A stretch of 64,000 nt of DNA from Klebsiella aerogenes KCTC 2190 (GTDB taxonomy: Bacteria; Pseudomonadota; Gammaproteobacteria; Enterobacterales; Enterobacteriaceae): positions 3,472,001 to 3,536,000 of the forward strand of contig NC_015663.1 of NCBI RefSeq assembly GCF_000215745.1, read 5' to 3'. Positions within the stretch are counted from its first letter, which is position 1, and every line of letters begins with the position of its first letter. Of this stretch, positions 48,662-60,219 are shown piece after piece. A program made the position numbers and the translations under genes. The notes beneath the pieces are model-generated. The model did not search any database, was not told the DNA's origin, and saw only the letters and a list, made by a program, of their open reading frames with translations.

Positions 48662-49585
48662 GTGACGGCGAAATTACGTGTTGGCGTGGTTGGACTTGGC
48701 GGCATTGCGCAAAAGGCATGGCTGCCGGTGCTGGGCGCCGCTGATGGCTGGACGCTGCAGGCCGCCTGGTCGCCAGGAAAAGAGAAAGCGTTACGCATCT
48801 GCGAAACCTGGCGTCTGCCCTATGCCGACTCTCTGGATGCGCTGGCGGCGCAATGTGATGCGGTATTTGTCCATACCTCAACCGCTTCACATTATGAAGT
48901 GGTTCATCATCTGCTGAATGCAGGCGTTCATGTTTGCGTTGATAAGCCGCTGGCGGACAAGCTCAGCGAAGCCGAATCATTGGTTGAACTGGCGGCACGT
49001 CGGCGTTTAACGTTAATGGTGGGCTTCAATCGCCGCTTTGCGCCGTTGTATCGTGAATTGAAAGCGCATCTCAATGACGCGGCGTCATTGCGCATGGATA
49101 AGCACCGTAGCGATAGCGTGGGCAAAGAGCTGCGCTTTACCCTGCTGGATGATTATCTGCATGTTGTCGATACCGCGCTGTGGCTGGCGGGAGATAAAAC
49201 GCGGGTGGACGGTGGGGTCCTGCAAACCACTTCTCAAGGGGAAATGCTCTACGCCGAGCATCACTTCAGCGCGGGGCAACTGCAGATCACCACCAGTATG
49301 CATCGTCGCGCGGGAAGCCAGCGTGAGTGGGTGCAAGCGGTGACCGATGGCGGACTGTATGAGGTGTGCGATATGCGCGAGTGGCGTGAAGAGCGGGGCA
49401 GCGGTATCCTGCAGCGCCCGGTGCCCGGCTGGCAAACGACGCTTGAGCAGCGTGGATTCGACGGCTGCGCGCGGCACTTCATTGAATGCGTGCAAAATCA
49501 GACGGTTCCGGAAACCGCCGGCGAGCAGGCGCTTTTAGCCCAGCGGATCGTGGAAAAGCTCTGGCGCGAGGCGATGAGCGAATAA
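48662..49585 (+). CDS. yceM: Gfo/Idh/MocA family oxidoreductase YceM (MviM)
   Basis: Cytoplasmic 307-aa putative NAD(P)-dependent oxidoreductase. Rossmann motif GVVGLGGIAQKAW and CVDKPLADK in place of the usual EKP. Starts at GTG 48662, two bases after yceH. Conserved upstream of murJ (mviN) in enterobacteria, though no link to cell-wall synthesis has been shown. A separate lineage from the island enzyme at 15092-16216. Confidence 0.94.
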   Translation: MTAKLRVGVVGLGGIAQKAWLPVLGAADGWTLQAAWSPGKEKALRICETWRLPYADSLDALAAQCDAVFVHTSTASHYEVVHHLLNAGVHVCVDKPLADKLSEAESLVELAARRRLTLMVGFNRRFAPLYRELKAHLNDAASLRMDKHRSDSVGKELRFTLLDDYLHVVDTALWLAGDKTRVDGGVLQTTSQGEMLYAEHHFSAGQLQITTSMHRRAGSQREWVQAVTDGGLYEVCDMREWREERGSGILQRPVPGWQTTLEQRGFDGCARHFIECVQNQTVPETAGEQALLAQRIVEKLWREAMSE

Positions 49586-49648
49586 CTGGTTGTAACAACT
49601 GACAGTAGTAATTCATTGCGAACCCGGTAGACTATCGCCACTTTCCAG

Positions 49649-49670
49649 CGCCCGCTTTTGCGGGCGTTTT
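49649..49670 (+). terminator. yceM terminator
   Basis: CGCCCGC-TTTT-GCGGGCG followed by TTTT, between yceM and murJ; murJ must have its own promoter or partial read-through. Confidence 0.8.
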
Positions 49671-49698
49671 ACTCCATGGGTTGTGGAATAAGACAGTA

Positions 49699-51234
49699 AT
49701 GAATCTATTAAAATCATTAGCGGCAGTCAGCTCGATGACCATGTTCTCGCGCGTACTGGGGTTCGCCCGCGATGCTATCGTCGCGCGTATTTTTGGCGCC
49801 GGGATGGCGACCGACGCCTTTTTTGTGGCCTTCAAACTGCCAAACCTCTTGCGGCGTATTTTTGCCGAAGGCGCCTTTTCTCAGGCGTTTGTGCCGATTC
49901 TCGCTGAATATAAAAGCAAGCAGGGCGAAGACGCGACGCGGGTGTTCGTCTCCTATGTTTCCGGGCTGTTGACGCTGGTTCTGGCGCTGGTCACGGTGGC
50001 GGGGATGCTGGCGGCGCCATGGGTGATTACCGTAACCGCTCCGGGCTTTGCCGATACGCCGGATAAATTTGCCTTAACCACCCAGCTGCTGCGTATCACC
50101 TTCCCCTATATTTTATTGATTTCGCTGGCGTCGCTGGTGGGGGCGATCCTTAACACCTGGAACCGCTTCTCGGTTCCCGCGTTCGCGCCGACCTTCCTCA
50201 ACGTCAGCATGATTGGTTTTGCCCTGTTTGCCGCGCCTTATTTTCATCCGCCAATGCTGGCGATGGCTTGGGCGGTCACGGTTGGCGGTATCCTGCAACT
50301 GGCGTATCAACTGCCGCATCTGAAAAAAATCGGTATGCTGGTTCTGCCGCGGGTTAACCTGAAAGATGCCGGGGCGATTCGCGTGGTTAAGCAGATGGGG
50401 CCGGCGATCCTCGGCGTCTCTGTCAGCCAGATCTCGCTGATTATCAATACCATTTTCGCTTCCTTCCTGGTTTCAGGTTCGGTCTCCTGGATGTATTATG
50501 CCGACCGTCTGATGGAGTTCCCCTCCGGCGTGCTGGGCGTGGCGCTGGGCACCATCCTGTTGCCATCGTTATCAAAAAGTTTCGCCAGCGGCAATCACGA
50601 TGAGTACTGCCGACTGATGGATTGGGGGCTGCGTCTGTGCTTCCTGCTGGCCTTGCCAAGCGCGGTTGCCTTAGGCATTCTCGCCAAACCGCTGACGGTA
50701 TCGCTATTCCAGTACGGTAAGTTTAACGCTTTCGATGCGGCGATGACGCAACGCGCTCTGGTGGCTTATTCGGTTGGACTGATGGGGCTTATCGTCGTGA
50801 AGGTGCTGGCGCCGGGCTTTTACTCGCGCCAGGATATCAAGACGCCGGTTAAAATCGCCATTGTTACTCTGATAATGACCCAGGTGATGAACCTGGCGTT
50901 TATTGGCCCGTTGAAGCATGCCGGCTTGTCGCTGTCTATTGGTCTGGCTGCCTGTCTGAACGCCGCGCTGCTTTACTGGCAACTGCGTAAGCAGAAAATC
51001 TTCACGCCGCAGCCGGGCTGGTTCGTCTTCCTGCTGCGTCTGGTCATCGCGGTGCTGGTCATGGCCGCAGCGCTCGTCGGCGTGATGTATCTGATGCCGG
51101 AATGGTCGCAGGGGACGATGCCGTTCCGCCTGATGCGTCTGATGGTAGTAGTGGTCGCCGGCGTAGTCGCCTATTTCGCGACATTGCTGCTGCTCGGCTT
51201 TCGCCTGAAAGAGTTTGCCCGCCGCACGATTTAA
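49699..51234 (+). CDS. murJ: Lipid II flippase MurJ
   Basis: Inner-membrane MOP-superfamily protein, 511 aa with 14 helices, moving lipid II across the membrane for peptidoglycan synthesis; essential in E. coli. Start 49699 ([25 protein letters not shown]) matches E. coli. Essential arginines in [28 protein letters not shown] and the [20 protein letters not shown] block are intact. In E. coli it is followed by flgN and the flagellar operons, here by a terminator and an MFS gene. Confidence 0.97.
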   Translation: MNLLKSLAAVSSMTMFSRVLGFARDAIVARIFGAGMATDAFFVAFKLPNLLRRIFAEGAFSQAFVPILAEYKSKQGEDATRVFVSYVSGLLTLVLALVTVAGMLAAPWVITVTAPGFADTPDKFALTTQLLRITFPYILLISLASLVGAILNTWNRFSVPAFAPTFLNVSMIGFALFAAPYFHPPMLAMAWAVTVGGILQLAYQLPHLKKIGMLVLPRVNLKDAGAIRVVKQMGPAILGVSVSQISLIINTIFASFLVSGSVSWMYYADRLMEFPSGVLGVALGTILLPSLSKSFASGNHDEYCRLMDWGLRLCFLLALPSAVALGILAKPLTVSLFQYGKFNAFDAAMTQRALVAYSVGLMGLIVVKVLAPGFYSRQDIKTPVKIAIVTLIMTQVMNLAFIGPLKHAGLSLSIGLAACLNAALLYWQLRKQKIFTPQPGWFVFLLRLVIAVLVMAAALVGVMYLMPEWSQGTMPFRLMRLMVVVVAGVVAYFATLLLLGFRLKEFARRTI

Positions 51235-51261
51235 ATTCACCGTAACGTCGGGCCTGATTAA

Positions 51262-51291
51262 CCCGTTCCGCCATGCGGAGCGGGTTTTTTT
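51262..51291 (+). terminator. murJ terminator
   Basis: CCCGTTCCGC / GCGGAGCGGG (one mismatch pair) with a 3-base loop and a run of seven T. It is 50 bases from the end of the convergent MFS gene. Confidence 0.88.
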
Positions 51292-51293
51292 AT

Positions 51294-52504
51294 CTCACGG
51301 CGCGTTCTGCGGCCTGTAGACGAGCATTTTCCAGCAGGCGGATAATCAGAGCAATCGCGCCGCTGCTCACCGCCAGAATCACCACACCGTTCCAGCCAGC
51401 CAGCACGTACAGTTTACTTCCCAGCACCGATCCCAGAGCCATTCCGATGAAGACCACGGTAAATAGCAAGGCGTTAAGCCTGCCGCGGGCCTGGGGCTCC
51501 AGGCTGTAAACCAGGTTTTGATGCGCCACCAGGCTCGACTGCAGACCAAGGTCAAAACCGATAGCCGATAACGCAATCAGCGCCAGTTGGCCGTGTACCG
51601 GCAACGCGGGCAGTAGCAACATCAGGGCAAAGGAGACGGTGACTAACGCCGCGCCGAGCTGGGTGACTCTCCCCGCGCCAACTTTATCCGCCAAACCGCC
51701 TGCCAGCGGTGCCGCCAGGGCGCCTGCTGCGCCAGCGATACCGAAGCCGCCGGCGACCGCGCTACCCATCTGGTAATGTTCGGCGAGCATCACCGCCAGC
51801 GTCGACCAGAACGCGCTAAAGGCGATAGACAAAAAGCCCTGGGCGAATGCCGCGCGGCGCAGCGCGGGATAGCGCTGCCACAAATGGGCCATTGACTTCA
51901 GCAACTGCGGATAACTGAGGGTAGAGTGGATCTCAAAACGCGGCACAACACGCCACATTAACAGGCCGATAAAGGCGATACTGACTGCCGCAGCCTGGTA
52001 CATGACCCGCCAGCCAAATAGCGCGCCGACCAGCCCGCTGACGGTACGTGAAAGCAGGATCCCCAGTAGCAGGCCGGTCATCACCGTACCGACCATCTTC
52101 CCCTGTTTGCCCGCCGGCGCCAGAATCGCCGCCGCCGGGACAATATCCTGCGCCATGGTCGCCGCCATGCCAATCAGCAGGCTGACGACCAGTAGCGAGG
52201 TAAGCTGACCGGTCAGGCTGCAGAGTAGCAACAGTACCGCCAGCACGGCGCTTTTCAGCAGGATAAGCGTTCGGCGATCGTGGCGATCGCCGAGCGGCAG
52301 CAGAAATAATATTCCCAATGCATAGCCAGCCTGGGTCAGGGTGGGCACCAGCCCCATTCCTTCAACGCTGAGATGCAGGTTGGCGCCGATTAACGGCAGC
52401 AGCGGCTGGGCGTAGTAGATGGATGCGACGCTGAAGCCAGCGCCGAGCGCGAGAATAAAAATAACCCAGCCGGCCTGGCGGGGGGATAAAGGAAGCGGTG
52501 TCAT
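51294..52504 (-). CDS. MFS transporter (YnfM/YgaY-like)
   Basis: Inner-membrane 12-helix carrier, about 404 aa. The block ASIYYAQPLLPLIGANLHLS, the motif LFLLPLGDRHDRRTLIL and AMAATMAQD-type segment GMAATMAQDIVPAAA fit the drug/arabinose-type efflux branch of YnfM and YgaY. Divergent from a LysR gene with 109 bases between, the usual regulator-exporter layout. It sits where E. coli has the flg operons and shares the GC-rich codon use of the backbone. Substrate unknown. Confidence 0.88.
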
Positions 52505-52613
52505 GGTAGTGCCCTCGTAAATGCGTTGGCGCTATTGTTCCCTGAAGCAGACTGGCGCGGAAGATAGGGTAGTGGTAAAACGGTTATACGTAGCACGTAT
52601 AGGCAAAATATAA

Positions 52614-53552
52614 ATGAAGAAACAAGAGCGTATAGATCGGATTGAGCTGATGCGGACCTTTATTCGCATCGTCGAAGCGGGTTCGCTCTCGGCGGCGGCT
52701 CTGCAGATGAGTACGACTCAGGCGACCGTCAGCCGACGTTTGCAGTCGCTGGAGACGTTACTTGGCGCGAGGCTTATTCTGCGCACGACCCATGCGATGA
52801 AACTGACCGATGACGGCGAGCGCTGTTATCAACATGCGCGGCGGCTGGTGGACAGCTGGCTGGCGCTGGAAGATGATTTGCGCATCGAGGAGGACCGGCC
52901 GGTTGGCGTGCTGCGGGTGCGGGCGCCGCACGCTTTTGGCCAACAGCAGTTGCTGGGTCCGCTGGTGAGTTTTCTGCAGCGATATCCCGAGCTCTCCGTT
53001 GAGTGGATGCTGAATGATAAAACCGTCGATTTTCTTAGCGATAATATTGATTGCGCGATCCGCGTTGGCGCGGAAGTCGATCCATCAACGGTATCGGTAC
53101 TGTTGGCTGTGGTTCCTCGCAGCCTGGTGGTTGCGCCTGAGCTATTGGCGCGCCATCCGGAACTCAGCGAACCGCAGGCGCTCTCCGCGCTGCCATGGGT
53201 CGCTATCAGCACCTTTTATCAGCATGAAGTCACGCTACAGCATCAGGTGGACGGGCAGTTGGTGAGTTTCCCGATTGTCCCTTGTCTGAGTACCGATAGC
53301 GTCTACGTTGCGCGTAACACCGCCCTGGCGGGGCTGGGGGCGGCAATTGTTTCCAGTTGGGCGGTGGAGGAGGATATTGCGGCAGGCAGGCTGATTGAGC
53401 CGTTTGCGCAGTGGCGGGCTTCGCCGCTGCCGGTGCATCTGGTTTATCCCTGGGCGCGCTATTATCCGACGCGGCTACGCAAGTTTCTCGATTTGATGCG
53501 CGAAGTGATGCCACAGGTGGCGGGGATGCAGCGCCCGGACGAGAAGAAATAA
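52614..53552 (+). CDS. LysR-family transcriptional regulator
   Basis: 312 aa: N-terminal HTH (IELMRTFIRIVEAGSLSAAALQMSTTQATVSRRLQSLE) and inducer-binding domain. The first 60 residues are typical of AaeR/DmlR-type LysR proteins. Divergent from the MFS gene at 51294-52504, its probable target. Ends at a bidirectional terminator shared with rne. Confidence 0.9.
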   Translation: MKKQERIDRIELMRTFIRIVEAGSLSAAALQMSTTQATVSRRLQSLETLLGARLILRTTHAMKLTDDGERCYQHARRLVDSWLALEDDLRIEEDRPVGVLRVRAPHAFGQQQLLGPLVSFLQRYPELSVEWMLNDKTVDFLSDNIDCAIRVGAEVDPSTVSVLLAVVPRSLVVAPELLARHPELSEPQALSALPWVAISTFYQHEVTLQHQVDGQLVSFPIVPCLSTDSVYVARNTALAGLGAAIVSSWAVEEDIAAGRLIEPFAQWRASPLPVHLVYPWARYYPTRLRKFLDLMREVMPQVAGMQRPDEKK

Positions 53553-53579
53553 AAAAACCGGCCAGTTGGCCGGTTTTTT
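53551..53579. terminator. Bidirectional terminator between LysR gene and rne
   Basis: AACCGGCC-AGTT-GGCCGGTT with A-run before and T-run after, located between two convergent stop codons. Confidence 0.92.
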
Positions 53580-53591
53580 CGTTGAGCACCG

Positions 53592-56500
53592 TTACTCTAC
53601 AGGCTGCGGACGGGTAGCTTCCGCCGTGGCTTGATGAGTGGCGCTATGGCCGCCTGCAGACCCTTTACCCTCAAAGGCAAACGGAGGACGAACCCAATCG
53701 CTTTGGCGCGGCGCTTCCGGCACGTATTCCGGAGCCGGTGCGCGGGTCATCGGCGCGGTCGCATGGCGAGTAGCGGTGGTCGCCGGTTGCGCTTTCACCA
53801 CTGGCGCGGTGCTGATGACCGGCGTCGGTTCAACAACCGGCGCGGCTTCTTCAACGGCGGCAACGGTCGTTTCTTCGACAACAGTGGTTTCTTCTTCGGC
53901 AATCGTTGGCTGCGCAGTGACGGTTTCTTCAGTAGCTGGAGCAGGTGCGGTCTCAGTTTCTTCGACTACCGGCTCTGCTGGCTCACTGACTTCTGCCTGC
54001 GGCGCAACGCTTTCCGCAACAATTGCGGTCTCTTCAACCACCGCCGTTTCTTCGACGACCGGAGCTTCAACTACGGTCGCTTCTGCGGTCGGTTCGCTGG
54101 CCACTGCCGGTGCGACAGTTTCAGCTGCGACGGTTTCCGCAACGACAACCGGAGCGATAGTCTCCGCGACGACTGGCGTAATGATAGGCTCAACGTTGGC
54201 GGTTTCCTGTACCGGTAACTCTTCCTGCTGCTGATCATGCGCACGGGCAATTGGATAGCGGATCCACGCTTTACCTGACGCCAGCTCAGGCGACGCGCAG
54301 GCGATGGCCAGCGGCATCGGCGACTGGGTCGGATAACGCTCATCGCGGTAACGACGGCGACGTTGGCCGCTTACGCGCAGGTGGCGCGGAGAGCGACGAG
54401 AGCGACGCGGCATACCGTTAGATTCACGAGCGTCGCCGTTTTCATCCTGCTCAGCGGCAGTTTCAACGACGGCCGGCAGATCGACTTTTGCCAGTTCCGT
54501 ACGCGGCGTAGTGGATTCCGCCTGCTGCTCAGCAACGGCTTCGACAACCTGCTCGGTTTCTGCGGATTCAAAGCGGACTTTCTGCGCCAGCTGACGCGGC
54601 TTACGACGCGGCATGCTCTGAACGCGCTCTTCCTGCTCGGTTTCCTGCTGTACTACCGGTTCTTCGCGGGTCTGAGTTTTCGCTTCCTGCTGTGCCTGAC
54701 GCTTGTCATCATTACGACGGCGGTTGCGTTCACGGCGCGGTTGCTGTTGCTCATCGCGTGACTTGCCTTTATCAGACTCATCGCCCGCGTTTTGGCGAGA
54801 TTCGCGCAGTTCAGCGTTCTGTGATTGTTTGTCACGACGGTTACGGCGGTTCTCCTCGCGTGATTCACGAGATTCGCGACCTTCTGTGTTTTCTCCGCGA
54901 TTATCACGATTATCACGGTTGTCACGATTATCGCGGTTATCACGACGGTCGTTACGGTCGCGGCGATTATTAGAACGCGGTTTACGGCGCTCTTGCTGAC
55001 GCTCAGGTTTCTCTTCAGTTTTTTGCTCGGCTTTGACTTCAGCCGGTTTAGCTTCTTCTGCGCCGGAGAAGATGTTTTTCAACGCGCCGAAGAAGCGGGA
55101 CAGCAGACCAGGCTGGGCAGGCGTTGCTACCTTCGCTGCCGGAGCAGCGGCGGCTTTCGCTGCGGTCGGCGCGGCTGCGGTTTCTTCCTGTACCGGCGCA
55201 GGCGGCGCATCCGGCATCACGAAAGCAGCCAGCGCTGGCTCTTCGCGGCGTTTGCGTTCAGCCGGTTCTTCGTCAGACGGCATCGCCATCTCTTCTTCGT
55301 GCAGTTTCGGCAGCAAATAGCTCAGCGTTGAGGTTTCTTCGCCTTTACGCACGCGCAGTACGGAGTAATGCGGGGTTTGCATCTCATCGTTAGGGACGAT
55401 GATGACGCGAATGTCGCTCTGGCGGGTTTCAATCGCGCTGACTGCGGCACGTTTTTCGTTAAGCAGGTAAGAAGCGATAGGTACCGGAACGATCGCGTGG
55501 ACTTCTTTGGTGTTCTCTTTCAGCGCTTCTTCTTCAATCAGGCGCAGGATAGAGAGCGACAGCGATTCGTTGTCACGCACGGTACCGGTGCCGCTACAGC
55601 GTGGGCACACGTGGTGGCTGGATTCGCCCAGCGACGGGCTCAGACGCTGGCGGGACATCTCCAGCAGGCCGAAGCGCGAGATATGGCTGATCTGGATACG
55701 CGCGCGGTCCTGGCGGACGGCTTCACGCAGGCGGTTTTCAACCGCACGCTGGTGGCGGACCGGGGTCATATCGATGAAGTCGATAACGATCAGGCCGCCA
55801 AGGTCGCGCAGACGCAACTGGCGCGCGATTTCGTCAGCCGCTTCGAGGTTAGTGTTGAACGCCGTTTCTTCGATATCGCCGCCGCGGGTCGCGCGAGCGG
55901 AGTTGATGTCGATAGCGGTCAGCGCTTCGGTGCTATCGATAACGATAGAACCACCGGACGGCAGACGCACTTCACGCTGGAACGCGGATTCAATCTGGGA
56001 TTCAATTTGGTAGTGGCTGAACAGCGGGATTTCACCGGTGTACAGTTTGATTTTGCTGCTGAAATCCGGACGACCGAGGGCGGCGATATGCTGGCGCGCC
56101 AGCTCAAGCACTTTCGGATTATCGATCAGGATTTCGCCGATGTCCTGGCGCAGATAGTCGCGGAAGGCACGCACGATAACGTTACTTTCCTGGTGGATCA
56201 GGAACGGAGCAGGGCGGCTCTCAGCGGCTTTCTGAATCGCTTCCCAGTGCTTCAGGCGGAAGCTCAGATCCCACTGCAGCGCTTCAGCGGATTTGCCAAC
56301 GCCCGCGGTACGCACGATAAGACCCATGCCGTCCGGCAGCTGAAGGCTCGCCAGCGCTTCTTTCAGCTCGGTACGATCGTCACCTTCGATACGGCGCGAA
56401 ATGCCGCCGGCGCGAGGGTTGTTCGGCATCAGTACCAGGTAGCTGCCTGCCAGGCTGATAAAGGTGGTCAGCGCGGCGCCTTTATTACCGCGCTCTTCTT

Positions 56501-56816
56501 TATCAATCTGAACAATGACTTCCTGACCTTCGCGCAGAACGTCCTTAATGTTAGGGCGGCCATGAGCGCTGTAATTGGCTGGGAAGTATTCGCGGGCAAT
56601 TTCTTTGAGGGGGAGGAAACCATGACGCTCAGCGCCGTAATCGACAAACGCGGCTTCAAGGCTAGGTTCAATACGAGTGATTTTGCCTTTGTAGATGTTC
56701 GCTTTTTTCTGCTCGTGCCCGGGGCTTTCGATATCCAGGTCGTACAGGCGCTGCCCATCAACAAGAGCGACGCGCAACTCTTCCTGCTGAGTTGCGTTGA
56801 TTAACATTCTTTTCAT
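53592..56816 (-). CDS. rne: Ribonuclease E
   Basis: Essential endoribonuclease and degradosome scaffold, 1074 aa, attached to the inner membrane. N-terminal catalytic half is nearly identical to E. coli: S1 domain from about residue 39, catalytic Asp in AIDINSAR and VIDFIDM, Zn-link CPRCSGTG near 404. The membrane-binding amphipathic helix [15 protein letters not shown] is present. C-terminal half has an Arg-rich RNA-binding region with five tandem Asp-Asn-Arg triplets (626-640), [20 protein letters not shown], the enolase and PNPase-binding ends ([36 protein letters not shown]) separated by a long Val/Glu/Thr/Ala low-complexity stretch. Confidence 0.97.
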   Translation of the reverse strand: MKRMLINATQQEELRVALVDGQRLYDLDIESPGHEQKKANIYKGKITRIEPSLEAAFVDYGAERHGFLPLKEIAREYFPANYSAHGRPNIKDVLREGQEVIVQIDKEERGNKGAALTTFISLAGSYLVLMPNNPRAGGISRRIEGDDRTELKEALASLQLPDGMGLIVRTAGVGKSAEALQWDLSFRLKHWEAIQKAAESRPAPFLIHQESNVIVRAFRDYLRQDIGEILIDNPKVLELARQHIAALGRPDFSSKIKLYTGEIPLFSHYQIESQIESAFQREVRLPSGGSIVIDSTEALTAIDINSARATRGGDIEETAFNTNLEAADEIARQLRLRDLGGLIVIDFIDMTPVRHQRAVENRLREAVRQDRARIQISHISRFGLLEMSRQRLSPSLGESSHHVCPRCSGTGTVRDNESLSLSILRLIEEEALKENTKEVHAIVPVPIASYLLNEKRAAVSAIETRQSDIRVIIVPNDEMQTPHYSVLRVRKGEETSTLSYLLPKLHEEEMAMPSDEEPAERKRREEPALAAFVMPDAPPAPVQEETAAAPTAAKAAAAPAAKVATPAQPGLLSRFFGALKNIFSGAEEAKPAEVKAEQKTEEKPERQQERRKPRSNNRRDRNDRRDNRDNRDNRDNRDNRGENTEGRESRESREENRRNRRDKQSQNAELRESRQNAGDESDKGKSRDEQQQPRRERNRRRNDDKRQAQQEAKTQTREEPVVQQETEQEERVQSMPRRKPRQLAQKVRFESAETEQVVEAVAEQQAESTTPRTELAKVDLPAVVETAAEQDENGDARESNGMPRRSRRSPRHLRVSGQRRRRYRDERYPTQSPMPLAIACASPELASGKAWIRYPIARAHDQQQEELPVQETANVEPIITPVVAETIAPVVVAETVAAETVAPAVASEPTAEATVVEAPVVEETAVVEETAIVAESVAPQAEVSEPAEPVVEETETAPAPATEETVTAQPTIAEEETTVVEETTVAAVEEAAPVVEPTPVISTAPVVKAQPATTATRHATAPMTRAPAPEYVPEAPRQSDWVRPPFAFEGKGSAGGHSATHQATAEATRPQPVE

Positions 56817-57641
56817 CGTAACTTACTCATTATTCTTACATTGACGACTAAGCTACGGGCAGAGTAACGCCTTACCGGGTGAAAACCGATGGCCTCGAGT
56901 CTGGTTCACGTCGCCAACCTCACGGTTGTCGCGCGCTTAAGAGGCGCAGAGTGTCGGTCGCCTGTGTTTCAAACGGAAACACAGCGCAATTATTCAGGGG
57001 AACAGCCTGGGATGTATCACCAGAGAATATTCCATTTATACACTTCATCCTTTAAGTGATTTCGCGTTGGCCGCGCTTGTTCACCTCAATCGATTGCTTG
57101 TACAACCGACTGAAGATTCTCTCTTTTGCAGCCTTGACGCACCTCAAACGATGTTGCGTATATTCTCATCGTCTCTCACGTCGCAGGAGTAATGGCTTAA
57201 CCTGTTCACCTCAATCGGAGGATTCAGATGAACTCCCGGTGGTTCCGGAGTCGATGCCGTCCTGCCACGCAAAAATCTTATAGAGCCTGTGCCGGTAAGG
57301 ACTGCAACCCGCAGCCCGCTAACTGTCTGAAAGATCAATACGTCTTACGCCATTGCTGCGTGGATGATCGGTCAGACAAAATTGGTCATTCCGCTAATTT
57401 CTTGTTCTAACAAGTGTCAACACGGAAAACGGCTTCATTATTCCATTGCTAACCTTGTTATAGCAAGTTCACTTTTACCTTTTATCACCGGGTTACTCAC
57501 AGTTTTTTCACCAGCGTCTACAGATTGTTCTAATAACAAACAAAACGCCGATGAAGCATGCGATGAAAACCGGATACTGATAAATATAAGCATATAAAAA
57601 TGAGTGGCGCTAATGCCCTCGGCTATTTAGAATCGCCGACC
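56817..57641. promoter_or_regulatory. rne leader and rne-rluC divergent control region
   Basis: 825 bases without a credible gene. The first roughly 360 bases on the minus strand should be the rne 5' untranslated region, which in E. coli mediates RNase E autoregulation. A perfect hairpin CTGTGTTTC / GAAACACAG (56962-56984) lies where a regulatory stem is expected. The remainder is more AT-rich and must hold rne and rluC promoters. Short open frames here (57056-57283 and others) lack ribosome sites. Confidence 0.7.
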
Positions 57642-58595
57642 ATGAAAACTGAGACTCCAACCGTAAAAATGGTTGCCATTTCCGCCGATGAAGCGGGGCA
57701 ACGTATCGACAACTTTTTGCGTACGCAACTTAAGGGCGTACCGAAGAGCATGATTTATCGCATCCTGCGTAAAGGCGAGGTGCGGGTGAACAAAAAACGC
57801 GTCAAGCCGGAATATAAACTGGAAGATGGCGATGAAGTGCGTATCCCGCCGGTGAGGGTCGCCGAGCGCGAAGAAGAGGCCGTTTCGCCGCATCTGCAAA
57901 AAGTGGCGGCGCTGTCGGATGTTATCCTCTATGAAGACGAGCATATCCTGGTGCTGAATAAACCTTCCGGCACCGCGGTGCACGGTGGTAGCGGTCTGAG
58001 CTTCGGCGTGATTGAAGGGCTGCGCGCGCTACGCCCTGAGGCCCGTTTCCTGGAACTGGTCCACCGTCTCGATCGTGATACCTCAGGCGTTCTGCTGGTA
58101 GCGAAAAAACGTTCGGCGCTTCGCTCGCTTCACGAGCAACTGCGTGAGAAAGGGATGCAGAAGGATTATCTGGCGCTGGTCCGCGGTCAGTGGCAGTCGC
58201 ACACGAAGGTGGTACAAGCGCCGCTGCTGAAAAATATTCTGCAGAGCGGCGAGCGCATCGTGCGCGTGAGCCAGGAAGGTAAGCCTTCCGAAACGCGCTT
58301 TAAAGTGGAAGAGCGTTACCCGTTTGCCACGTTGGTGCGCTGCAGCCCGGTTACCGGGCGTACGCATCAGATTCGCGTTCACACCCAGTATGCGGGACAT
58401 CCTATTGCTTTTGACGATCGTTATGGCGATCGCGAGTTTGACAAGCAGCTTTCAGGGACAGGTTTAAACCGTCTGTTTTTGCATGCGGCAGCGCTGAAGT
58501 TCACTCATCCAGGCACCGGTGAAGTGATGCGTATTGAAGCGCCGTTGGATAACCAACTGAAACACTGCTTGCAGGTTTTGCGCAATAGCAAATAA
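57642..58595 (+). CDS. rluC: 23S rRNA pseudouridine(955/2504/2580) synthase RluC
   Basis: Cytoplasmic pseudouridine synthase, 317 aa. S4 domain (QRIDNFLRTQLKGVPKSMIYRILRKGEVRVN) then the RluA-type catalytic domain with HRLDRDTSG, Asp144 being the nucleophile. ATG 57642 (MKTETPTVK) matches E. coli; a TTG or ATG further upstream in frame is less likely. Followed by a terminator. Confidence 0.95.
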   Translation: MKTETPTVKMVAISADEAGQRIDNFLRTQLKGVPKSMIYRILRKGEVRVNKKRVKPEYKLEDGDEVRIPPVRVAEREEEAVSPHLQKVAALSDVILYEDEHILVLNKPSGTAVHGGSGLSFGVIEGLRALRPEARFLELVHRLDRDTSGVLLVAKKRSALRSLHEQLREKGMQKDYLALVRGQWQSHTKVVQAPLLKNILQSGERIVRVSQEGKPSETRFKVEERYPFATLVRCSPVTGRTHQIRVHTQYAGHPIAFDDRYGDREFDKQLSGTGLNRLFLHAAALKFTHPGTGEVMRIEAPLDNQLKHCLQVLRNSK

Positions 58596-58599
58596 GCAC

Positions 58600-58632
58600 A
58601 GCGGCGGATTCATACTCCGCCGCTTTCTTTTA
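58600..58632. terminator. rluC terminator
   Basis: AGCGGCGGA / TCCGCCGCT perfect 9-bp stem, 7-base loop, then TTCTTTT, between convergent rluC and yceF. Confidence 0.85.
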
Positions 58633-58635
58633 TGG

Positions 58636-59220
58636 CTAGCTAAGCAGCGGGTTAAAGCCTTCCCGGCGCAACATCTGGCATAGCGCTATCAGCGGTAATC
58701 CAACCAGCGAATTAGGATCGCGTCCTTCCAGTCGCTCAAATAGCGTGATGCCTAAGCCTTCGCTTTTAAAACTGCCGGCACACTGCAGAGGGTTCTCTTT
58801 ACGGATATAGGCCTCGATCTCCTGATCGCTTAAATGACGAAAATGGACATCGAAGGGTTCGCATTCCGTTTGCAGGTGTCCGTTGGCGGAATTGTAGAGC
58901 GCAAGCCCGGTATAAAAAGTGACAATCGTGCCGCTGGCTTTGCGTAGCTGACGGTGAGCGTTTTCTTCAGTGTGCGGTTTACCGGTGATTTCGCCGTCTA
59001 AGACGCAAACCTGATCGGAACCTATAATAAGGTGCTGAGGGAAGCGGGATGCCAGCGCCTGGGCTTTGGCTTGCGCCAGACGCACAACCAACTGGCGAGC
59101 GGATTCGCCGGGCTGAGGCGTTTCGTCAACCTCCGGCGCCGCGCATTCGAACGGCAGCGTGAGTTTTTCCAGCAGCATCCGCCGCCACGGCGAGGTTGAG
59201 GCCAGGAGAAGATTAGACAT
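58636..59220 (-). CDS. yceF: Maf-like nucleotide pyrophosphatase YceF (m7GTP-specific)
   Basis: Cytoplasmic house-cleaning pyrophosphatase, 194 aa, hydrolysing m7GTP in E. coli. Maf motifs: [17 protein letters not shown] at the N-terminus, the PEVDETP segment, [12 protein letters not shown], and FYTGLALY. Divergent from yceD, with about 140 bases between. Confidence 0.95.
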   Translation of the reverse strand: MSNLLLASTSPWRRMLLEKLTLPFECAAPEVDETPQPGESARQLVVRLAQAKAQALASRFPQHLIIGSDQVCVLDGEITGKPHTEENAHRQLRKASGTIVTFYTGLALYNSANGHLQTECEPFDVHFRHLSDQEIEAYIRKENPLQCAGSFKSEGLGITLFERLEGRDPNSLVGLPLIALCQMLRREGFNPLLS

Positions 59221-59361
59221 ATTTTTTCATCCACATATAGCGCTTCGCAGAGCATCATTTTAAACTATGCGCCGCAATGTGTGCGAATAAATGGCAAAAG
59301 GCAACCTGAGGCTGCCTTTTTCTTTGACTCTATGACATTACAAAGTTAATATGCGCGCCCT

Positions 59362-59883
59362 ATGCAAAAGGTAAAATTACCCCTGACTCTCGATCCGGTT
59401 CGCACGGCTCAAAAACGCCTTGATTACGAGGGTATCTACGCCCGTGATCAGGTTGGCCGTGTCGCCGATTCAGTCGTCAGCGTGGACAGTGATGTGGAAT
59501 GCAGTATGTCGTTCGCTATCGATAACCAGCGTCTCGCCGTTATTACCGGTGATGCGAAGGTGTCGGTAACCCTCGAATGTCAGCGTTGCGGGAAACCGTT
59601 CCCTCATCATGTTCACACAACGTATTGTTTCAGCCCTGTCAGAAATGACGAACAGGCAGAAGCACTACCGGAAGCGTATGAGCCGATTGAGGTTAACGAA
59701 TTCGGTGAAATCGATCTGCAGGCGATGGTTGAGGATGAAATCATTCTTTCCTTGCCGGTAGTTCCGGTGCATGATTCTGAACACTGTGAAGTGTCCGACG
59801 CGGACATGGTCTTTGGCGAACTGCCTGAAGAGGCACAAAAACCAAACCCATTTGCCGTATTAGCCAGCTTAAAGCATAAGTAA
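59362..59883 (+). CDS. yceD: Large ribosomal RNA subunit accumulation protein YceD
   Basis: Cytoplasmic DUF177 protein, 173 aa, required for normal 23S rRNA accumulation. [22 protein letters not shown] opening, CQRC pair in [12 protein letters not shown] and the acidic C-terminal half. Always upstream of rpmF; 16-base gap here. Confidence 0.95.
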   Translation: MQKVKLPLTLDPVRTAQKRLDYEGIYARDQVGRVADSVVSVDSDVECSMSFAIDNQRLAVITGDAKVSVTLECQRCGKPFPHHVHTTYCFSPVRNDEQAEALPEAYEPIEVNEFGEIDLQAMVEDEIILSLPVVPVHDSEHCEVSDADMVFGELPEEAQKPNPFAVLASLKHK

Positions 59884-59887
59884 TTGA

Positions 59888-60073
<186 letters not shown>

Positions 60074-60219
60074 TCACGCCTTACTCCGTGGATTTCACGT
60101 TGCAAGAAAACGTAGTCAACGTCCTTGTAACGTGAAAGACAAGAGTAAAAGCGTGGTGAAGCTTAGTGAGGATCTCCCCAGGTAACTGGGGAATAACCGA
60201 ACCGGGCAGCGACGATACC

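Noticed and set aside
53631..54234. Long Ser/Thr/Ala-rich and Phe/Arg-rich frames antisense to the rne C-terminal region
   Set aside because: Produced by the low-complexity Val/Glu repeats of RNase E on the opposite strand.
55368..56804. 478-codon open frame antisense to rne
   Set aside because: Shadow of the highly conserved rne catalytic half; no ribosome site, biased composition and no recognisable domain.
57056..57597. Short frames in the rne-rluC interval
   Set aside because: Lie in the rne leader and promoter region, without ribosome sites or recognisable sequence.
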